Position numbers and translations under genes: made by a program. From positions 62,001-126,000 of the forward strand of contig NZ_QUSW01000003.1 of NCBI RefSeq assembly GCF_003852895.1: DNA of 64,000 nucleotides. The letters run 5' to 3'. The stretch's first letter is position 1; each line of letters begins with the position of its first letter. The notes under the pieces are model-generated. The model had not been told where the DNA came from, did not search any database, and saw nothing but the letters and a program-made list of their open reading frames with translations. This DNA is from Rhizobacter terrae (GTDB lineage: Bacteria > Pseudomonadota > Gammaproteobacteria > Burkholderiales > Burkholderiaceae_C). Shown piece by piece: positions 40,942 to 48,788 of the stretch.

Positions 40942-41487
40942 CTATTCCGCCGCGGACATTTGCAATGCCGCCGGACTCAAGCGGTAGTTGAATCGGCCAG
41001 GCAGCTCAGAAAAACCGATCTCCACAGGATTCCACTGCCCTGCCTCCACCGCGTCGGATGCCAGCTCCATGTCCAGCGTGTGCACGATGCCCAGCCCGAT
41101 GTCGGCCGCCAGGAAGAGCCGGCCATGCTCGTCGACCCAGGCGCTGTGGACCTGCGCCGCCTGCCCGGTGTGGCTGCTCGCGCTCACCGCGGCGCCAGAG
41201 CGTTCGAGCCGCCACACGAAGGGCGCCGCCTCCAGCTCCACGTACACGCGCTGCGGCCCGTTCTGGAAGAACCAGCAGCCCGCGCCGTCGGCCGCGTAGT
41301 TGCGGTGGATGAACTCGCGCAGCTTCTCGTGCAGGATGCGACTGCCCTTGACCTGCGGGAAAGGCCCCGCCGCCTGGACGCGGTCGTCACGCATGTACCA
41401 GTCGCCGCGGGCGTCCAGCGCCAGCCACGCATAGCAGTGCGGCACGTTGGGCCACTTCTTCAGTGCCTGCTTGACGATGTCGTCCAT
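40942..41487 (-). CDS. Conserved hypothetical protein (DUF2944/2946-type from memory)
   Basis: The 181-aa cytosolic protein (no signal, no membrane segment) reads like a betaproteobacterial protein of unknown function: LKKWPNVPHCYAWLALDARG, DRVQAAGPFPQVKGSRILHE, FIHRNYAADGAGCWFFQNGP, QRVYVELEAAPFVWRL. I remember it as a DUF2944/2946-class family but cannot verify the number. It is the last gene of a minus-strand run purU, SnoaL-like, alpha/beta hydrolase, this gene, with 12 bp to the hydrolase. Function unknown. Confidence 0.8.
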   Translation of the reverse strand: MDDIVKQALKKWPNVPHCYAWLALDARGDWYMRDDRVQAAGPFPQVKGSRILHEKLREFIHRNYAADGAGCWFFQNGPQRVYVELEAAPFVWRLERSGAAVSASSHTGQAAQVHSAWVDEHGRLFLAADIGLGIVHTLDMELASDAVEAGQWNPVEIGFSELPGRFNYRLSPAALQMSAAE

Positions 41488-41499
41488 GGGGTGATCTTG

Positions 41500-42474
41500 C
41501 TACAGCCGCGAGCGCATCCAGGCCATCACCCCTTGCGGCATCGCGAGTACATGGCCCGGGAAGCGGCCCGCGGGGAAGCCGACGTGGCCGCCATGCTGCG
41601 GATGCCACAGGGTGACGTGATCGCCGACCTCCGCCTGCGAGGGCAGGCAGGCCGCGGGCACGAAGGGGTCGTTGCGGGCGTTGAGCACCAGCGCCGGGAT
41701 GCGGATGCGGTGCAGGTGCGGCTTGGCCGAGCCTCGCGACCAGTAGTCGTCGGTGTTCCGAAAGCCGTGCAGCGGCGCGGTGAAGACGTTGTCGAACTCG
41801 TAGAGGTCGCGCGCTGCCAGCAGCCGGTCGCGGTCGAACAGGCCCGGATGTTGCGCCAGCTTGCTCAGCGCCTTGGGCACCATGGTGCGCAGGAACATGC
41901 GGGTGTAGACGAGGCGGTTGAACCCGCGACCGATGGCCTCGCCGCCCGCCGCCAGGTCGATGGGCGAGCACACCGCCGCCACGGCGCTGGCGGTCTGCGC
42001 CGCGGTATTGCCGGCTTCCTGCGCCCAGCGCAGCAAGGCATTGCCGCCCAGCGACACCCCCACGGCGGCCAGCGTGCCGCGGTGGCGTGAACGCAGCTGC
42101 GACAGCATCCAGCCGATCTCCTGGTAGTCGCCCGAGTGGTAGGCCCGCGGCGCCAGGTTCAGCTCGCCGGAACAGCCGCGGAAATGCGGCACCGCGAAAC
42201 GCCAGCCGTTCTCGCGCGCCCAGTGCGCGAAGGCCTGGGCGTAGTGGCTGGACGACGAACCCTCCAGCCCATGGAAGAGCACCAGCAGCGGCGCGGTGTC
42301 ATCCGCTGCGGATTGCAGCCAGTCCACGTCCACGAAGTCCTGGTCCGGGGTGGTCAGGCGCTCACGGGTGAAGCTGGGCACGGGACCCTCGAAGCGCCGC
42401 GAGAACAGCGCCGGCCAGATGGTCTGCACATTGCCGCCGGGCAGCCACCACGGCGCTCGGTAACTGCTGTCCAT
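41500..42474 (-). CDS. YheT-type alpha/beta hydrolase
   Basis: This 324-aa enzyme has the UPF0017/YheT signature WWLPGGNVQTIWPALF near the start, the oxyanion/HGLEGSS segment (LVLFHGLEGSSSSHYAQAFA), the nucleophile elbow GVSLGGNAL, and the late acid and histidine (NARNDPFVP; HPQHGGHVGF). Homologues are esterases/lipases of broad or unknown specificity. The ATG at 42474 matches the family start; the frame is open to 42543 in the shadow of the neighbour. It is 4 bp from the SnoaL-like gene. Confidence 0.92.
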   Translation of the reverse strand: MDSSYRAPWWLPGGNVQTIWPALFSRRFEGPVPSFTRERLTTPDQDFVDVDWLQSAADDTAPLLVLFHGLEGSSSSHYAQAFAHWARENGWRFAVPHFRGCSGELNLAPRAYHSGDYQEIGWMLSQLRSRHRGTLAAVGVSLGGNALLRWAQEAGNTAAQTASAVAAVCSPIDLAAGGEAIGRGFNRLVYTRMFLRTMVPKALSKLAQHPGLFDRDRLLAARDLYEFDNVFTAPLHGFRNTDDYWSRGSAKPHLHRIRIPALVLNARNDPFVPAACLPSQAEVGDHVTLWHPQHGGHVGFPAGRFPGHVLAMPQGVMAWMRSRL

Positions 42475-42478
42475 TCGT

Positions 42479-42928
42479 TCAGTGGAGCGTGGACGCTGCC
42501 TCGATGATTTCCTGCACCTCTTGCGGTGTGCCGGGGCTGGCATGGTGCGCCACCATGCGCCAGCCCTGGGCGCCCTTGACGTACACGTTGGTCGCGATGA
42601 CCCAGGCCGCCTGCGGGCCCTCCTCGCTCAGCACCTCCACGCGCTCGAGCAGGTTGTGCACCGCGCTGGTCAGGCTCACCACGCGGCGGACCTGCTCGGG
42701 CTGTGCGTTCACCACGCCATTGCTGAAGATGGCCTCGAAGCTCGCGCGGATGGCCGTGGCGCCCACCAGGCGCGGCCCGCCGGGATGTACGCAGACGATC
42801 TCGTCGTCATCGCTCCACACAGCCATCAGCTTGTCGATGTCGCCGCGCTGCAGGGCTTCGTAGAACTGCGCCTCGATGTCATCGGGCGAGCCGAAGATGG
42901 CGACCGGGACCTTGGCGCGCGACACCAT
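42479..42928 (-). CDS. SnoaL/DUF4440-like NTF2-fold protein
   Basis: The 149-aa protein has an NTF2-like cone fold pattern: EAQFYEALQRGDIDKLMAVW with SDDDEIVCVHPGGPRLVGA, then RASFEAIFSNG and a terminal WRMVAHHASPG, typical of the SnoaL_3/DUF4440 group. Members are small-molecule-binding or isomerase-like; the function here is unknown. It lies between purU and the YheT-type hydrolase in one operon. Confidence 0.88.
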   Translation of the reverse strand: MVSRAKVPVAIFGSPDDIEAQFYEALQRGDIDKLMAVWSDDDEIVCVHPGGPRLVGATAIRASFEAIFSNGVVNAQPEQVRRVVSLTSAVHNLLERVEVLSEEGPQAAWVIATNVYVKGAQGWRMVAHHASPGTPQEVQEIIEAASTLH

Positions 42929-42935
42929 GCCCGCC

Positions 42936-43820
42936 TCAGGCGAAGACCACCGTCTTGTGGCCGTTCATGAGCACGCGGTGCTCGACGTGCCAGCGCACCG
43001 CGCGCGCCAGCACCACGCTCTCGACGTCACGGCCCACGGCGGTGATCTCGTCGGGGCCGAGGGAGTGGTCCACGCGCTCCACGTCCTGCTCGATGATCGG
43101 GCCCTCGTCGAGGTCGGCCGTCACGTAGTGCGCCGTCGCGCCGATCAGCTTCACGCCGCGCTCATGCGCCTGGTAGTAGGGCTTGGCGCCCTTGAAGCTG
43201 GGCAGGAAGCTGTGGTGGATGTTGATCGCCCGGCCCTTGAGGAAATTGCAGAAGTCGGCACTGAGGATCTGCATGTAGCGCGCGAGCACGACCAGGTCGA
43301 TCTGCTGCTTGTCGAACAGTGCCTCCACTTGCTGCTCCTGCTCGCGCTTGGCCTGGGCGCTCGCGCCGGCGGCCAGCGGCAGGTGGTGGAAGGGAATCTT
43401 GTAGCTGGCGGCCAGCTCGGCGAAATCGGGATGGTTGGAGACGATGGCCGCGACCTCCACGTCCAGCTGGCCGGAATGTGCGCGGAACACCAGGTCGTTC
43501 AGGCAGTGTCCGTGCTTGCTCACCATCAGCATCAGGCGCGGCTTGCGGGCCAGCGAGTGGAAGCTCGCGTCCATCTTGAACTGCTCGCGCACGTTGGTGA
43601 AGAGCTGGTCCAGCACGCCCGGGGCGGACAGGTGCTGCGGCGCCTCGAAGTGCACCCGCATGAAGAACAGGCCCGTGCCGCCTTCGGACTGCACGTCGCC
43701 GAACTGCTGCGAGTCGACGATGTTGCAGCCGGCCTGGTAGAGCAGGCCCGACACGGTGTAGACGATGCCCTTGGCGTCAGGGCAGGACAAGGTGAGGACG
43801 AACTCGTTGGCGGCGGACAT
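42936..43820 (-). CDS. purU: Formyltetrahydrofolate deformylase
   Basis: The 294-aa protein has an N-terminal ACT domain (FVLTLSCPDAKGIVYTVSGL) and a C-terminal formyl-transferase-like domain (LMLMVSKHGHCLNDLVFRAH; INIHHSFLPSFKGAKPYYQA; DEGPIIEQDVERVDH) with the catalytic Asn-x-His and Asp. It hydrolyses 10-formyl-THF to formate and THF, balancing one-carbon pools. The ATG at 43820 fits the family; an ATG at 43847 would add nine residues. First gene of the run to 40942 and divergent from the ECF sigma gene. Confidence 0.95.
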   Translation of the reverse strand: MSAANEFVLTLSCPDAKGIVYTVSGLLYQAGCNIVDSQQFGDVQSEGGTGLFFMRVHFEAPQHLSAPGVLDQLFTNVREQFKMDASFHSLARKPRLMLMVSKHGHCLNDLVFRAHSGQLDVEVAAIVSNHPDFAELAASYKIPFHHLPLAAGASAQAKREQEQQVEALFDKQQIDLVVLARYMQILSADFCNFLKGRAINIHHSFLPSFKGAKPYYQAHERGVKLIGATAHYVTADLDEGPIIEQDVERVDHSLGPDEITAVGRDVESVVLARAVRWHVEHRVLMNGHKTVVFA

Positions 43821-43919
43821 GGGGCGAGATTGTACGAACAGGCCCATGAAACCCTCTTTTCGCAGCGGCCGGCCGTATGATCGCGCCCAATTCAGGCTTC
43901 CCAAGCACCGTCGCGCTCC

Positions 43920-44552
43920 ATGCCGCCCCCCTCGCCCAATGCCGAATGGTCCGCCAAGAGCCGCGAGCTGTCGCAGCTGCTGTCGCGCGCCGGGCTGGGC
44001 GACCGTGCGGCTTTTGCCACACTTTACGAGCTGACCAGCTCGCATCTGTTCGCCGTGGTGCTGCGTATCAACCGGGACAGGGCGCAAGCCGAGGACATCC
44101 TCCAGGAGGTGTATGTCAACGTCTGGCGCGCTGCCGGGGGTTTCGACGCGGCGCAGAGCCAACCGCTGACGTGGCTGACGAGCATTGCTCGCAACCGCGC
44201 CATCGACAGCCTGCGCCGGGCCCAGACCCAGCCCCAGTTCCAATCCACGACTACTGACGACGACGAGGATCCTGACGTGTACGACACGACGGCCGACGAC
44301 CAACCGGGCCCGCTCGAACTGCTGAGCCGGGCTTCGGATGCGCGCGCCCTGTCGCACTGCATGCAGGACCTCAACGCCCCGCAGCGGCAAAGCCTGGCGC
44401 TGGCTTTCTACGACGGCCTGAGCCATGCCGAGGTGGCCGAGAAGATGGGCCAGCCGCTGGGCACGGTGAAGAGCTGGGTGCGGCGTGCCCTGCTGTCACT
44501 CAAGGCCTGCCTGGAAAACGCGGCCCGCCGCGACGAGGCCAAGGGAGGCTGA
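43920..44552 (+). CDS. ECF sigma factor (SigK/RpoE-like)
   Basis: This 210-aa sigma factor has region 2 (LYELTSSHLFAVVLRINRDR, AEDILQEVYVNVWRAA, TWLTSIARNRAIDSLRR), a short acidic linker (TTDDDEDPDVYDTTADD) and region 4 (LNAPQRQSLALAFYDGLSHA, then EVAEKMGQPLGTVKSWVRRA). It is followed 3 bp later by an RskA-type anti-sigma gene, so it is held inactive until a signal. Targets are unknown; an ECF-like promoter is seen upstream of bufA at the other end of the window, but the link is not established. Confidence 0.94.
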   Translation: MPPPSPNAEWSAKSRELSQLLSRAGLGDRAAFATLYELTSSHLFAVVLRINRDRAQAEDILQEVYVNVWRAAGGFDAAQSQPLTWLTSIARNRAIDSLRRAQTQPQFQSTTTDDDEDPDVYDTTADDQPGPLELLSRASDARALSHCMQDLNAPQRQSLALAFYDGLSHAEVAEKMGQPLGTVKSWVRRALLSLKACLENAARRDEAKGG

Positions 44553-44555
44553 ACC

Positions 44556-45263
44556 ATGGACTACAGCCGCCCCGAACTGGTCGACCGCCTGGCGGCGGGC
44601 TACGTGGCCGGCACCTTGCGCGGGCCAGCGCGGCGGCGCTTCGAGTCGCTGCTGGGTGGGCATCCGGCGATGCGGCGGGCCGTGACCGAGTGGCAGGCCA
44701 AGCTGATTCCCTTGACCGTGAGCGTCACGCCGGTGAAGCCGCCGCCGCAGGTGTGGAAGCGCATCGAGGCGCGCATCGGCGGTGCGCCGGTGGCCTCGGC
44801 CAAGCCGGCACGGGTGGGATTCTGGGAGCGGCTGTCGCTGTGGCGCGGCATCGCCGGCGTGGCCAGCGCGGCTGCCTTGAGCCTGGCGGTGCTGGTCTCC
44901 AGCCCCGGACCCGCCCAGCCGCCGATCGTGGTGGTGCTGAGCTCCACCGGCGCGGCGGCCGATGGCTCGGTGGTGCCCGCCACCTTCGTGGCCAGCATCA
45001 GCGGCGACGGCCGGTCGATGGTGACCAAGCCCATCACACAGGTCAGCGTGCAGGCCGACAAGGCGCTGGAGCTGTGGGCCGTGCCCCCCAAGGGCGCACC
45101 GCGTTCGCTGGGCCTGATCTCGGCCAACGGCACGACCATCGTCAAGAAGGGCAAGGTGCTGGTCGACACCGCCGCCCTGGCCGTCAGCCTGGAGCCGCCG
45201 GGCGGCTCGCCCACCGGCGCGCCGACCGGGCCGGTGCTGTGGGCGGGCAAGCTTCAGATCTGA
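44556..45263 (+). CDS. RskA-type anti-sigma factor
   Basis: The 235-aa protein has an N-terminal cytosolic helical domain (VDRLAAGYVAGTLRGPARRR) lacking the HxxxCxxC zinc motif, one transmembrane helix (about residues 96-113, GIAGVASAAALSLAVLV) and a C-terminal RskA-like periplasmic domain (KALELWAVPPKGAPRSLGLI, VSLEPPGGSPTGAPTGPVLW). It is co-transcribed with the sigma factor it presumably sequesters. Confidence 0.93.
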   Translation: MDYSRPELVDRLAAGYVAGTLRGPARRRFESLLGGHPAMRRAVTEWQAKLIPLTVSVTPVKPPPQVWKRIEARIGGAPVASAKPARVGFWERLSLWRGIAGVASAAALSLAVLVSSPGPAQPPIVVVLSSTGAAADGSVVPATFVASISGDGRSMVTKPITQVSVQADKALELWAVPPKGAPRSLGLISANGTTIVKKGKVLVDTAALAVSLEPPGGSPTGAPTGPVLWAGKLQI

Positions 45264-45279
45264 CGCGTCGGGCGACTCT

Positions 45280-45594
45280 TCAGCCCAGCTTGGCAGCGAG
45301 CAGATCCACCGGGTCGATCTGAGGCGGGCGGCTGAACAGCTCATCGGCCCTCGCCATCAGCGCCTGCGCGATCGGCCCGTTCAGGTGGGCCTGGCGGCCG
45401 GCCTCGTCGGCGAAGGCATCGAAGACGCCGAAGCTCGACGGCCCCATTTGCAGGGCGAACCAGCAGACCGTGCGCTGCTCCTGGTTGGCCAGTGCGACCG
45501 CGCTTGCCAGGAAGTCGGCCACGGCCGCCTCTTTGCCAGGGCGCGCCTCCAGGCGTGCGAGCAGGGCCTTGTGGACGGTGGGGGTGGTGGACAT
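45280..45594 (-). CDS. Antibiotic biosynthesis monooxygenase (ABM) domain protein
   Basis: The 104-aa dimeric ferredoxin-like ABM-fold protein has LLARLEARPGKEAAVADFLA, TVCWFALQMGPSSFGVFDAF and EAGRQAHLNGPIAQALM, as in quinol monooxygenase YgiN-like proteins. caacaggagcacgcg gives the ribosome-binding site for the ATG at 45594. It is divergent from the GlxA-type regulator, whose probable target it is. Confidence 0.9.
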   Translation of the reverse strand: MSTTPTVHKALLARLEARPGKEAAVADFLASAVALANQEQRTVCWFALQMGPSSFGVFDAFADEAGRQAHLNGPIAQALMARADELFSRPPQIDPVDLLAAKLG

Positions 45595-45664
45595 CGCGTG
45601 CTCCTGTTGAAGTTGCCCGGGATCGGGTGAACGCAACGATACGGATCCACGGGCTTTCTAGCCA

Positions 45665-45692
45665 TTGGCAAGATTGACATTGATGGTATCGT
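45665..45692 (+). promoter_or_regulatory. Possible promoter between ABM and GlxA-type genes
   Basis: TTGGCA (45665-45670), a 16-bp spacer and TATCGT (45687-45692) resemble a sigma-70 promoter 10 bp before the GlxA-type ATG, so a transcript would be nearly leaderless. gatgg ... ccatc arms around 45682-45702 could be a regulator site. Weak matches. Confidence 0.3.
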
Positions 45693-45702
45693 TCCTGCCA
45701 TC

Positions 45703-46653
45703 ATGACGCGAATCGACATCCTCGCCCTGGACGGCGTCTTCGACACCGGCCTGGCCGCCGTGCGCGACGTCTTCGGCGCCGCGGTGGAGCTGACCGGCGG
45801 CGAGTTCAACCTGCAGATGCGAACCATCGGGTTGCGGCGTTCGGTGAAGACCGCCGGCGGCCTGAGCGTCCCGGTGGAGCCGGCCGACAGCGGGTCGCTG
45901 CCCGACATCGTCATCGCACCCGCGCTGGGCACCAAGACACCCGACAGCCTGCGGGCCGCGCTGGAGCGGCGGGATGTGCGCGACGCGGTCGGCCTGCTGT
46001 CCGAGCAAGGCGGTGCCGGCGTGCGCGTGGCCGGCGCCTGCACGGGCACCTTCATGCTCGCGGACGCCGGCCTGCTCGATGGCCGCGCGGCAACGACCAC
46101 CTGGTGGCTGGCGCCTTTCCTGCGCGAGCGGCATCCGCGGGTGTTGCTGGACGAGTCGCGCATGCTCGTGGCCGCGGGCGAGGTCATCACCGCCGGTGCA
46201 GCACTCGCCCACCTTGATCTCGCACTGTGGCTGCTGCGCCAGTTGAGCCCGGCCACGGCGAGCCTGGTGGCGCGCTACCTGATGATCGATGAACGGCCCT
46301 CGCAGGCGGCCTATGTGATCACCGATCACCTGGCCCATGCGGATCCGATGATCGAGCGTTTCGAGCGATGGGCACGTTCGAACCTGGGGCAAGGCTTCTC
46401 GTTGACCGCCGCGGCGCATGCGGTGGGCACCAGCGAGCGGACGCTGGCGCGGCGGCTGCAGCGTGTCCTGGGCAAGACGCCGCTGTCGTACTTCCAGGAC
46501 CTGCGGGTCGAGCGTGCCGTTCACCTGCTCAAGACGGGCCGGGCCAGCGTGGACGCGATCGCCTCCGAGGTGGGCTATGCGGACGGCGTAACCCTGCGCA
46601 CGCTGCTGCGCAAGAAGCTGGGCCGCGGCGTGCGGGAGTTGCGTGGGGCCTAG
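45703..46653 (+). CDS. GlxA/AraC-family regulator with DJ-1/PfpI domain
   Basis: The 316-aa protein has an N-terminal DJ-1/PfpI-like ligand-binding domain (DILALDGVFDTGLAAVRDVF, GVRVAGACTGTFMLADAGLL with the CTG cysteine elbow) and a C-terminal AraC double helix-turn-helix (FSLTAAAHAVGTSERTLARR; ASVDAIASEVGYADGVTLRT). It belongs to the GATase1-AraC group that includes GlxA/FtrA/ArgR-type activators. Divergent from the ABM gene by 108 bp. Confidence 0.93.
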   Translation: MTRIDILALDGVFDTGLAAVRDVFGAAVELTGGEFNLQMRTIGLRRSVKTAGGLSVPVEPADSGSLPDIVIAPALGTKTPDSLRAALERRDVRDAVGLLSEQGGAGVRVAGACTGTFMLADAGLLDGRAATTTWWLAPFLRERHPRVLLDESRMLVAAGEVITAGAALAHLDLALWLLRQLSPATASLVARYLMIDERPSQAAYVITDHLAHADPMIERFERWARSNLGQGFSLTAAAHAVGTSERTLARRLQRVLGKTPLSYFQDLRVERAVHLLKTGRASVDAIASEVGYADGVTLRTLLRKKLGRGVRELRGA

Positions 46654-46666
46654 CGCGGCAGGCCGG

Positions 46667-47269
46667 TCACTTCGGTCCGGCCAGCGACAGGACCTTCACC
46701 CGCTCAGTCCACTCCCCTTGGTCGTTGCGCACCATCTCGCGAAACGTCACGCCGCCTTGATCGAGTTGGGTGACCCGTCCGATGTTCTTCCCGATGCCGT
46801 CGCCCCGCTTGGCAACCCAGACGGCCGCATCAGGTGACTCCACCAGCCCGAAGTACTGGCCGCGGAATTGAACCAGCCCTTTGACGCGCAAGGCGTCGCT
46901 GTCGTAGCTTTCCAGCGGATAGGCACTCAGGCTGAACGAATAGGGCACGGTGCCCGCGCTCGGGTCACCGAAGACGGCGACATTGGACATCCAGGTCAAC
47001 TTGGAATGTGTCTGCGATGCCAGCTGCTCCATGACCTGGCGCCAGGACTGCTGCGTGACCGAAAAGTCGATCGACATTCCCTTCAAGCGCCGATCAGCGA
47101 CGATGACGCTTTGTCCCAGGATGGAGGCCGTCGTGACGGCCACGGCGGCGGCGTCGATGCCGCGTCCTGTGATGCTCACGGCATCGCCAGCCTCCGAGGC
47201 CGTGCTCCACGGCGAGAGGAACATGCCCGTCAAACAAAATGCCAGCGCTGGCAGACGCATGCGATTCAT
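46667..47269 (-). CDS. Secreted orphan with secretin-type N-domain fused to PilP-like C-terminus
   Basis: The 200-aa protein has a signal peptide (MRLPALAFCLTGMFLSPWSTA). Residues about 32-95 look like the STN/secretin-N module of PilQ and TonB receptors (AAVAVTTASILGQSVIVADR, then VTQQSWRQVMEQLASQ). Residues about 115-200 strongly resemble the HR domain of the type IV pilus protein PilP (YPLESYDSDALRVKGLVQFR; DGIGKNIGRVTQLD; TFREMVRNDQGEWTERVKVL). No lipobox cysteine and no pil gene are nearby. I read it as a stand-alone PilP/PilQ-like hybrid. The ATG at 47269 follows caagaggt. Convergent with the GlxA-type gene. Confidence 0.72.
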   Translation of the reverse strand: MNRMRLPALAFCLTGMFLSPWSTASEAGDAVSITGRGIDAAAVAVTTASILGQSVIVADRRLKGMSIDFSVTQQSWRQVMEQLASQTHSKLTWMSNVAVFGDPSAGTVPYSFSLSAYPLESYDSDALRVKGLVQFRGQYFGLVESPDAAVWVAKRGDGIGKNIGRVTQLDQGGVTFREMVRNDQGEWTERVKVLSLAGPK

Positions 47270-47340
47270 CCATACCTCTTGAACTTGATTCAGGCTGCTA
47301 CGCGCAGGGCTGGTCGCGCACTGTTTTCCGTCGGTCATTG

Positions 47341-47560
47341 TCAAATTGCTTCATGGCGCTGCTGTGGGCCGTCTCCGGCAAGGATGGCCAACTGATGCAA
47401 ACGCTCAACGCCGACATTGCGCAGGGTGCGCGCCGTGCCGGGCGGAATGATCAGAACACTGCCCGCACGGTATGCCTGAGGCGCCTGCCCTTCGGGCGTG
47501 CATTCTCCCTCGCGGACAGCAGACGATGATCTCTTCAATCGGGTGCTTGTGCAATGGCTG
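47341..47560 (-). pseudogene. Broken cupin-domain gene fragment
   Basis: On the minus strand one frame encodes the cupin metal motif LHKHPIEEIIV (about 47520-47558). The matching continuation is in another frame: GQAPQAYRAGSVLIIPPGTA then LRNVGVERLHQLAILAGD, ending at a TGA at 47341. A frameshift within about 47500-47520 is needed to join them, and the N-terminal half of a cupin is missing; upstream lies the 3' end of an unrelated membrane protein gene. I read this as a decayed small cupin gene. Confidence 0.6.
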
Positions 47561-47834
47561 CGACTGCGTTGCCCATCCAAAGCACAGAAAGCCCCGCACA
47601 AAAGGCTGTACCCAGCGCAACATGCAAAGGATTGGCATGCCAAGCCAGCAGATGGTTGAGTGCTGCGAAAAGAAGAACTGCCAAGAGCCCACTGGCAAGA
47701 CCCAAAAGCATGGAGTGCAGCGCCTGCTTGCGCAGTCTTGGCACACAGGCTCGAACCGACCACTCGATCACTGCGAGTGGTGCTGCGAACGCCAGACCGG
47801 CAAACAACCAAAGAGCCAGGACGTCAGGTTTCAT
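47535..47834 (-). CDS. Small integral membrane protein, 99 aa
   Basis: I do not recognise it. It has three hydrophobic segments (LALWLFAGLAFAAPLAVIEW; MLLGLASGLLAVLLFAALNH; LHVALGTAFCAGLSVLWMGN). Start at the ATG 47834 (MKPDVLALW); the ribosome-binding site is weak. Its end overlaps the decayed cupin fragment by about 25 bp. Base composition is lower in G+C than in the flanking core genes, as for the whole 47.3-48.9 kb stretch. Confidence 0.6.
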   Translation of the reverse strand: MKPDVLALWLFAGLAFAAPLAVIEWSVRACVPRLRKQALHSMLLGLASGLLAVLLFAALNHLLAWHANPLHVALGTAFCAGLSVLWMGNAVAAIAQAPD

Positions 47835-47874
47835 TTGAGCGCAAGAGGTTGAAGATGAAGTCGGCGCGGCAGCT

Positions 47875-48228
47875 TCAGACACTTTGCCCCGCACTGCCAA
47901 GAAAGACGCCACCACCGATGAAGTGCACCAGCGCGGCATAGCCCGCACCGGCAACGATGGCCAGCACGATCGCGCCCAGGAACGAAGTGCCAAGCACGTA
48001 CTTGAACGACAGCAGCAGCGCCAGTGGGGCCAGCAAGAGTGCCCAGGGCCCCGTGATGAGACTCATGGCAGCGCCCACGACGCCCAGGAAGAGCGAAAGA
48101 ATGGCGCGCCACAGCGTTGGATTCTCGGCTCCGACCACACGAGCGGCGAGCCACACGGGCGCGGAAAAGACGACGATGAAGCCGACCTGGATCACCAAGG
48201 CCGGCAAGCCCGTGATGGATATATTCAA
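47875..48228 (-). CDS. Integral membrane protein, 117 aa
   Basis: This unknown protein has four hydrophobic segments (LVIQVGFIVVFSAPVWLAAR; AILSLFLGVVGAAMSLITG; WALLLAPLALLLSFKYVLG; LGAIVLAIVAGAGYAALVHF) and almost no soluble domain. The start is a TTG at 48228 with acagggaag upstream. It precedes the 99-aa membrane protein gene on the same strand by 40 bp, so the two may be co-transcribed. Confidence 0.7.
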   Translation of the reverse strand: MNISITGLPALVIQVGFIVVFSAPVWLAARVVGAENPTLWRAILSLFLGVVGAAMSLITGPWALLLAPLALLLSFKYVLGTSFLGAIVLAIVAGAGYAALVHFIGGGVFLGSAGQSV

Positions 48229-48261
48229 CTTGCTTCCCTGTGTTTCACACGCGCAGCCGCC

Positions 48262-48480
48262 TCATTCGATCCGCCTCACGCCGCCGTTGGTGGGCGTGGC
48301 GCTCTCGTGAAAGAGATCGGCCAGGTACTGCGCAAGGTCCTGCTCAGCGACGAAATCGGGGACCACGAAACCCGCCGGGCTGCGCTTGCCATCAGCGCCA
48401 ACTGCGTAGGCTTGCCAGAGCGCTCCTTCTCGCTGGACGAGAACGATGCGGCCGAAGACGTTGAAGCGATGCGCTTGCAT
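48262..48480 (-). CDS. DUF7661-like small protein
   Basis: The 72-aa protein has the pattern FNVFGRIVLVQREGALWQAY, then VGADGKRSPAGFVVPDFVAE and LAQYLADLFHESATP. This is the compact fold of a conserved small family (DUF7661 as I recall) found next to unrelated genes in many proteobacteria. No signal or membrane segment. ATG at 48480. It is part of a same-strand run of four small genes. Confidence 0.72.
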   Translation of the reverse strand: MQAHRFNVFGRIVLVQREGALWQAYAVGADGKRSPAGFVVPDFVAEQDLAQYLADLFHESATPTNGGVRRIE

Positions 48481-48506
48481 GAGGCGCTGGCCACTCGACC
48501 GACCGC

Positions 48507-48788
48507 TCAGGCAACCGAGGACGAACGAGTTTCCGCAACAACCTTCATCGCCTGCCTCACATCGGCGCCGGACTCCCTTCGGTACAGCCGCATCGCCTCG
48601 ATCTCCTTTCCGGCACGTGCAAGCCCGATGACTTCGGCCGATGGCTCCAGCGACCCGGTCGGCACAGGTTCTTGCAGAGCGAGGAGCTTCTTGACGTTCG
48701 TCTCAACCGATCCGAGCCGGCGGACAAGCTCGACCAGCAAGACAGCGATCACGATGAGCAGTGCAGTTTCGAGTTGCATGGGCAGCAT
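48507..48788 (-). CDS. Membrane-tethered L7/L12 C-terminal-like protein
   Basis: The 93-aa protein has an N-terminal transmembrane helix (LETALLIVIAVLLVELVRRL), a short helix (VETNVKKLLAL), a Pro-rich linker and a C-terminal ~35-residue segment EVIGLARAGKEIEAMRLYRR then ADVRQAMKVV. That segment matches the helix-turn-helix core of the ribosomal L7/L12 C-terminal domain (normally GKKIEAIKxxR..TGLGLKEAK). Such stand-alone membrane versions are known but uncharacterised. ATG at 48788; another in frame at 48779. Confidence 0.72.
   Translation of the reverse strand: MLPMQLETALLIVIAVLLVELVRRLGSVETNVKKLLALQEPVPTGSLEPSAEVIGLARAGKEIEAMRLYRRESGADVRQAMKVVAETRSSSVA

Noticed and set aside
44024-44374. 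Antisense and alternative-frame ORFs within the ECF sigma/anti-sigma genes
   Set aside because: Shadow frames; the sigma and RskA domains are complete in the annotated frame.
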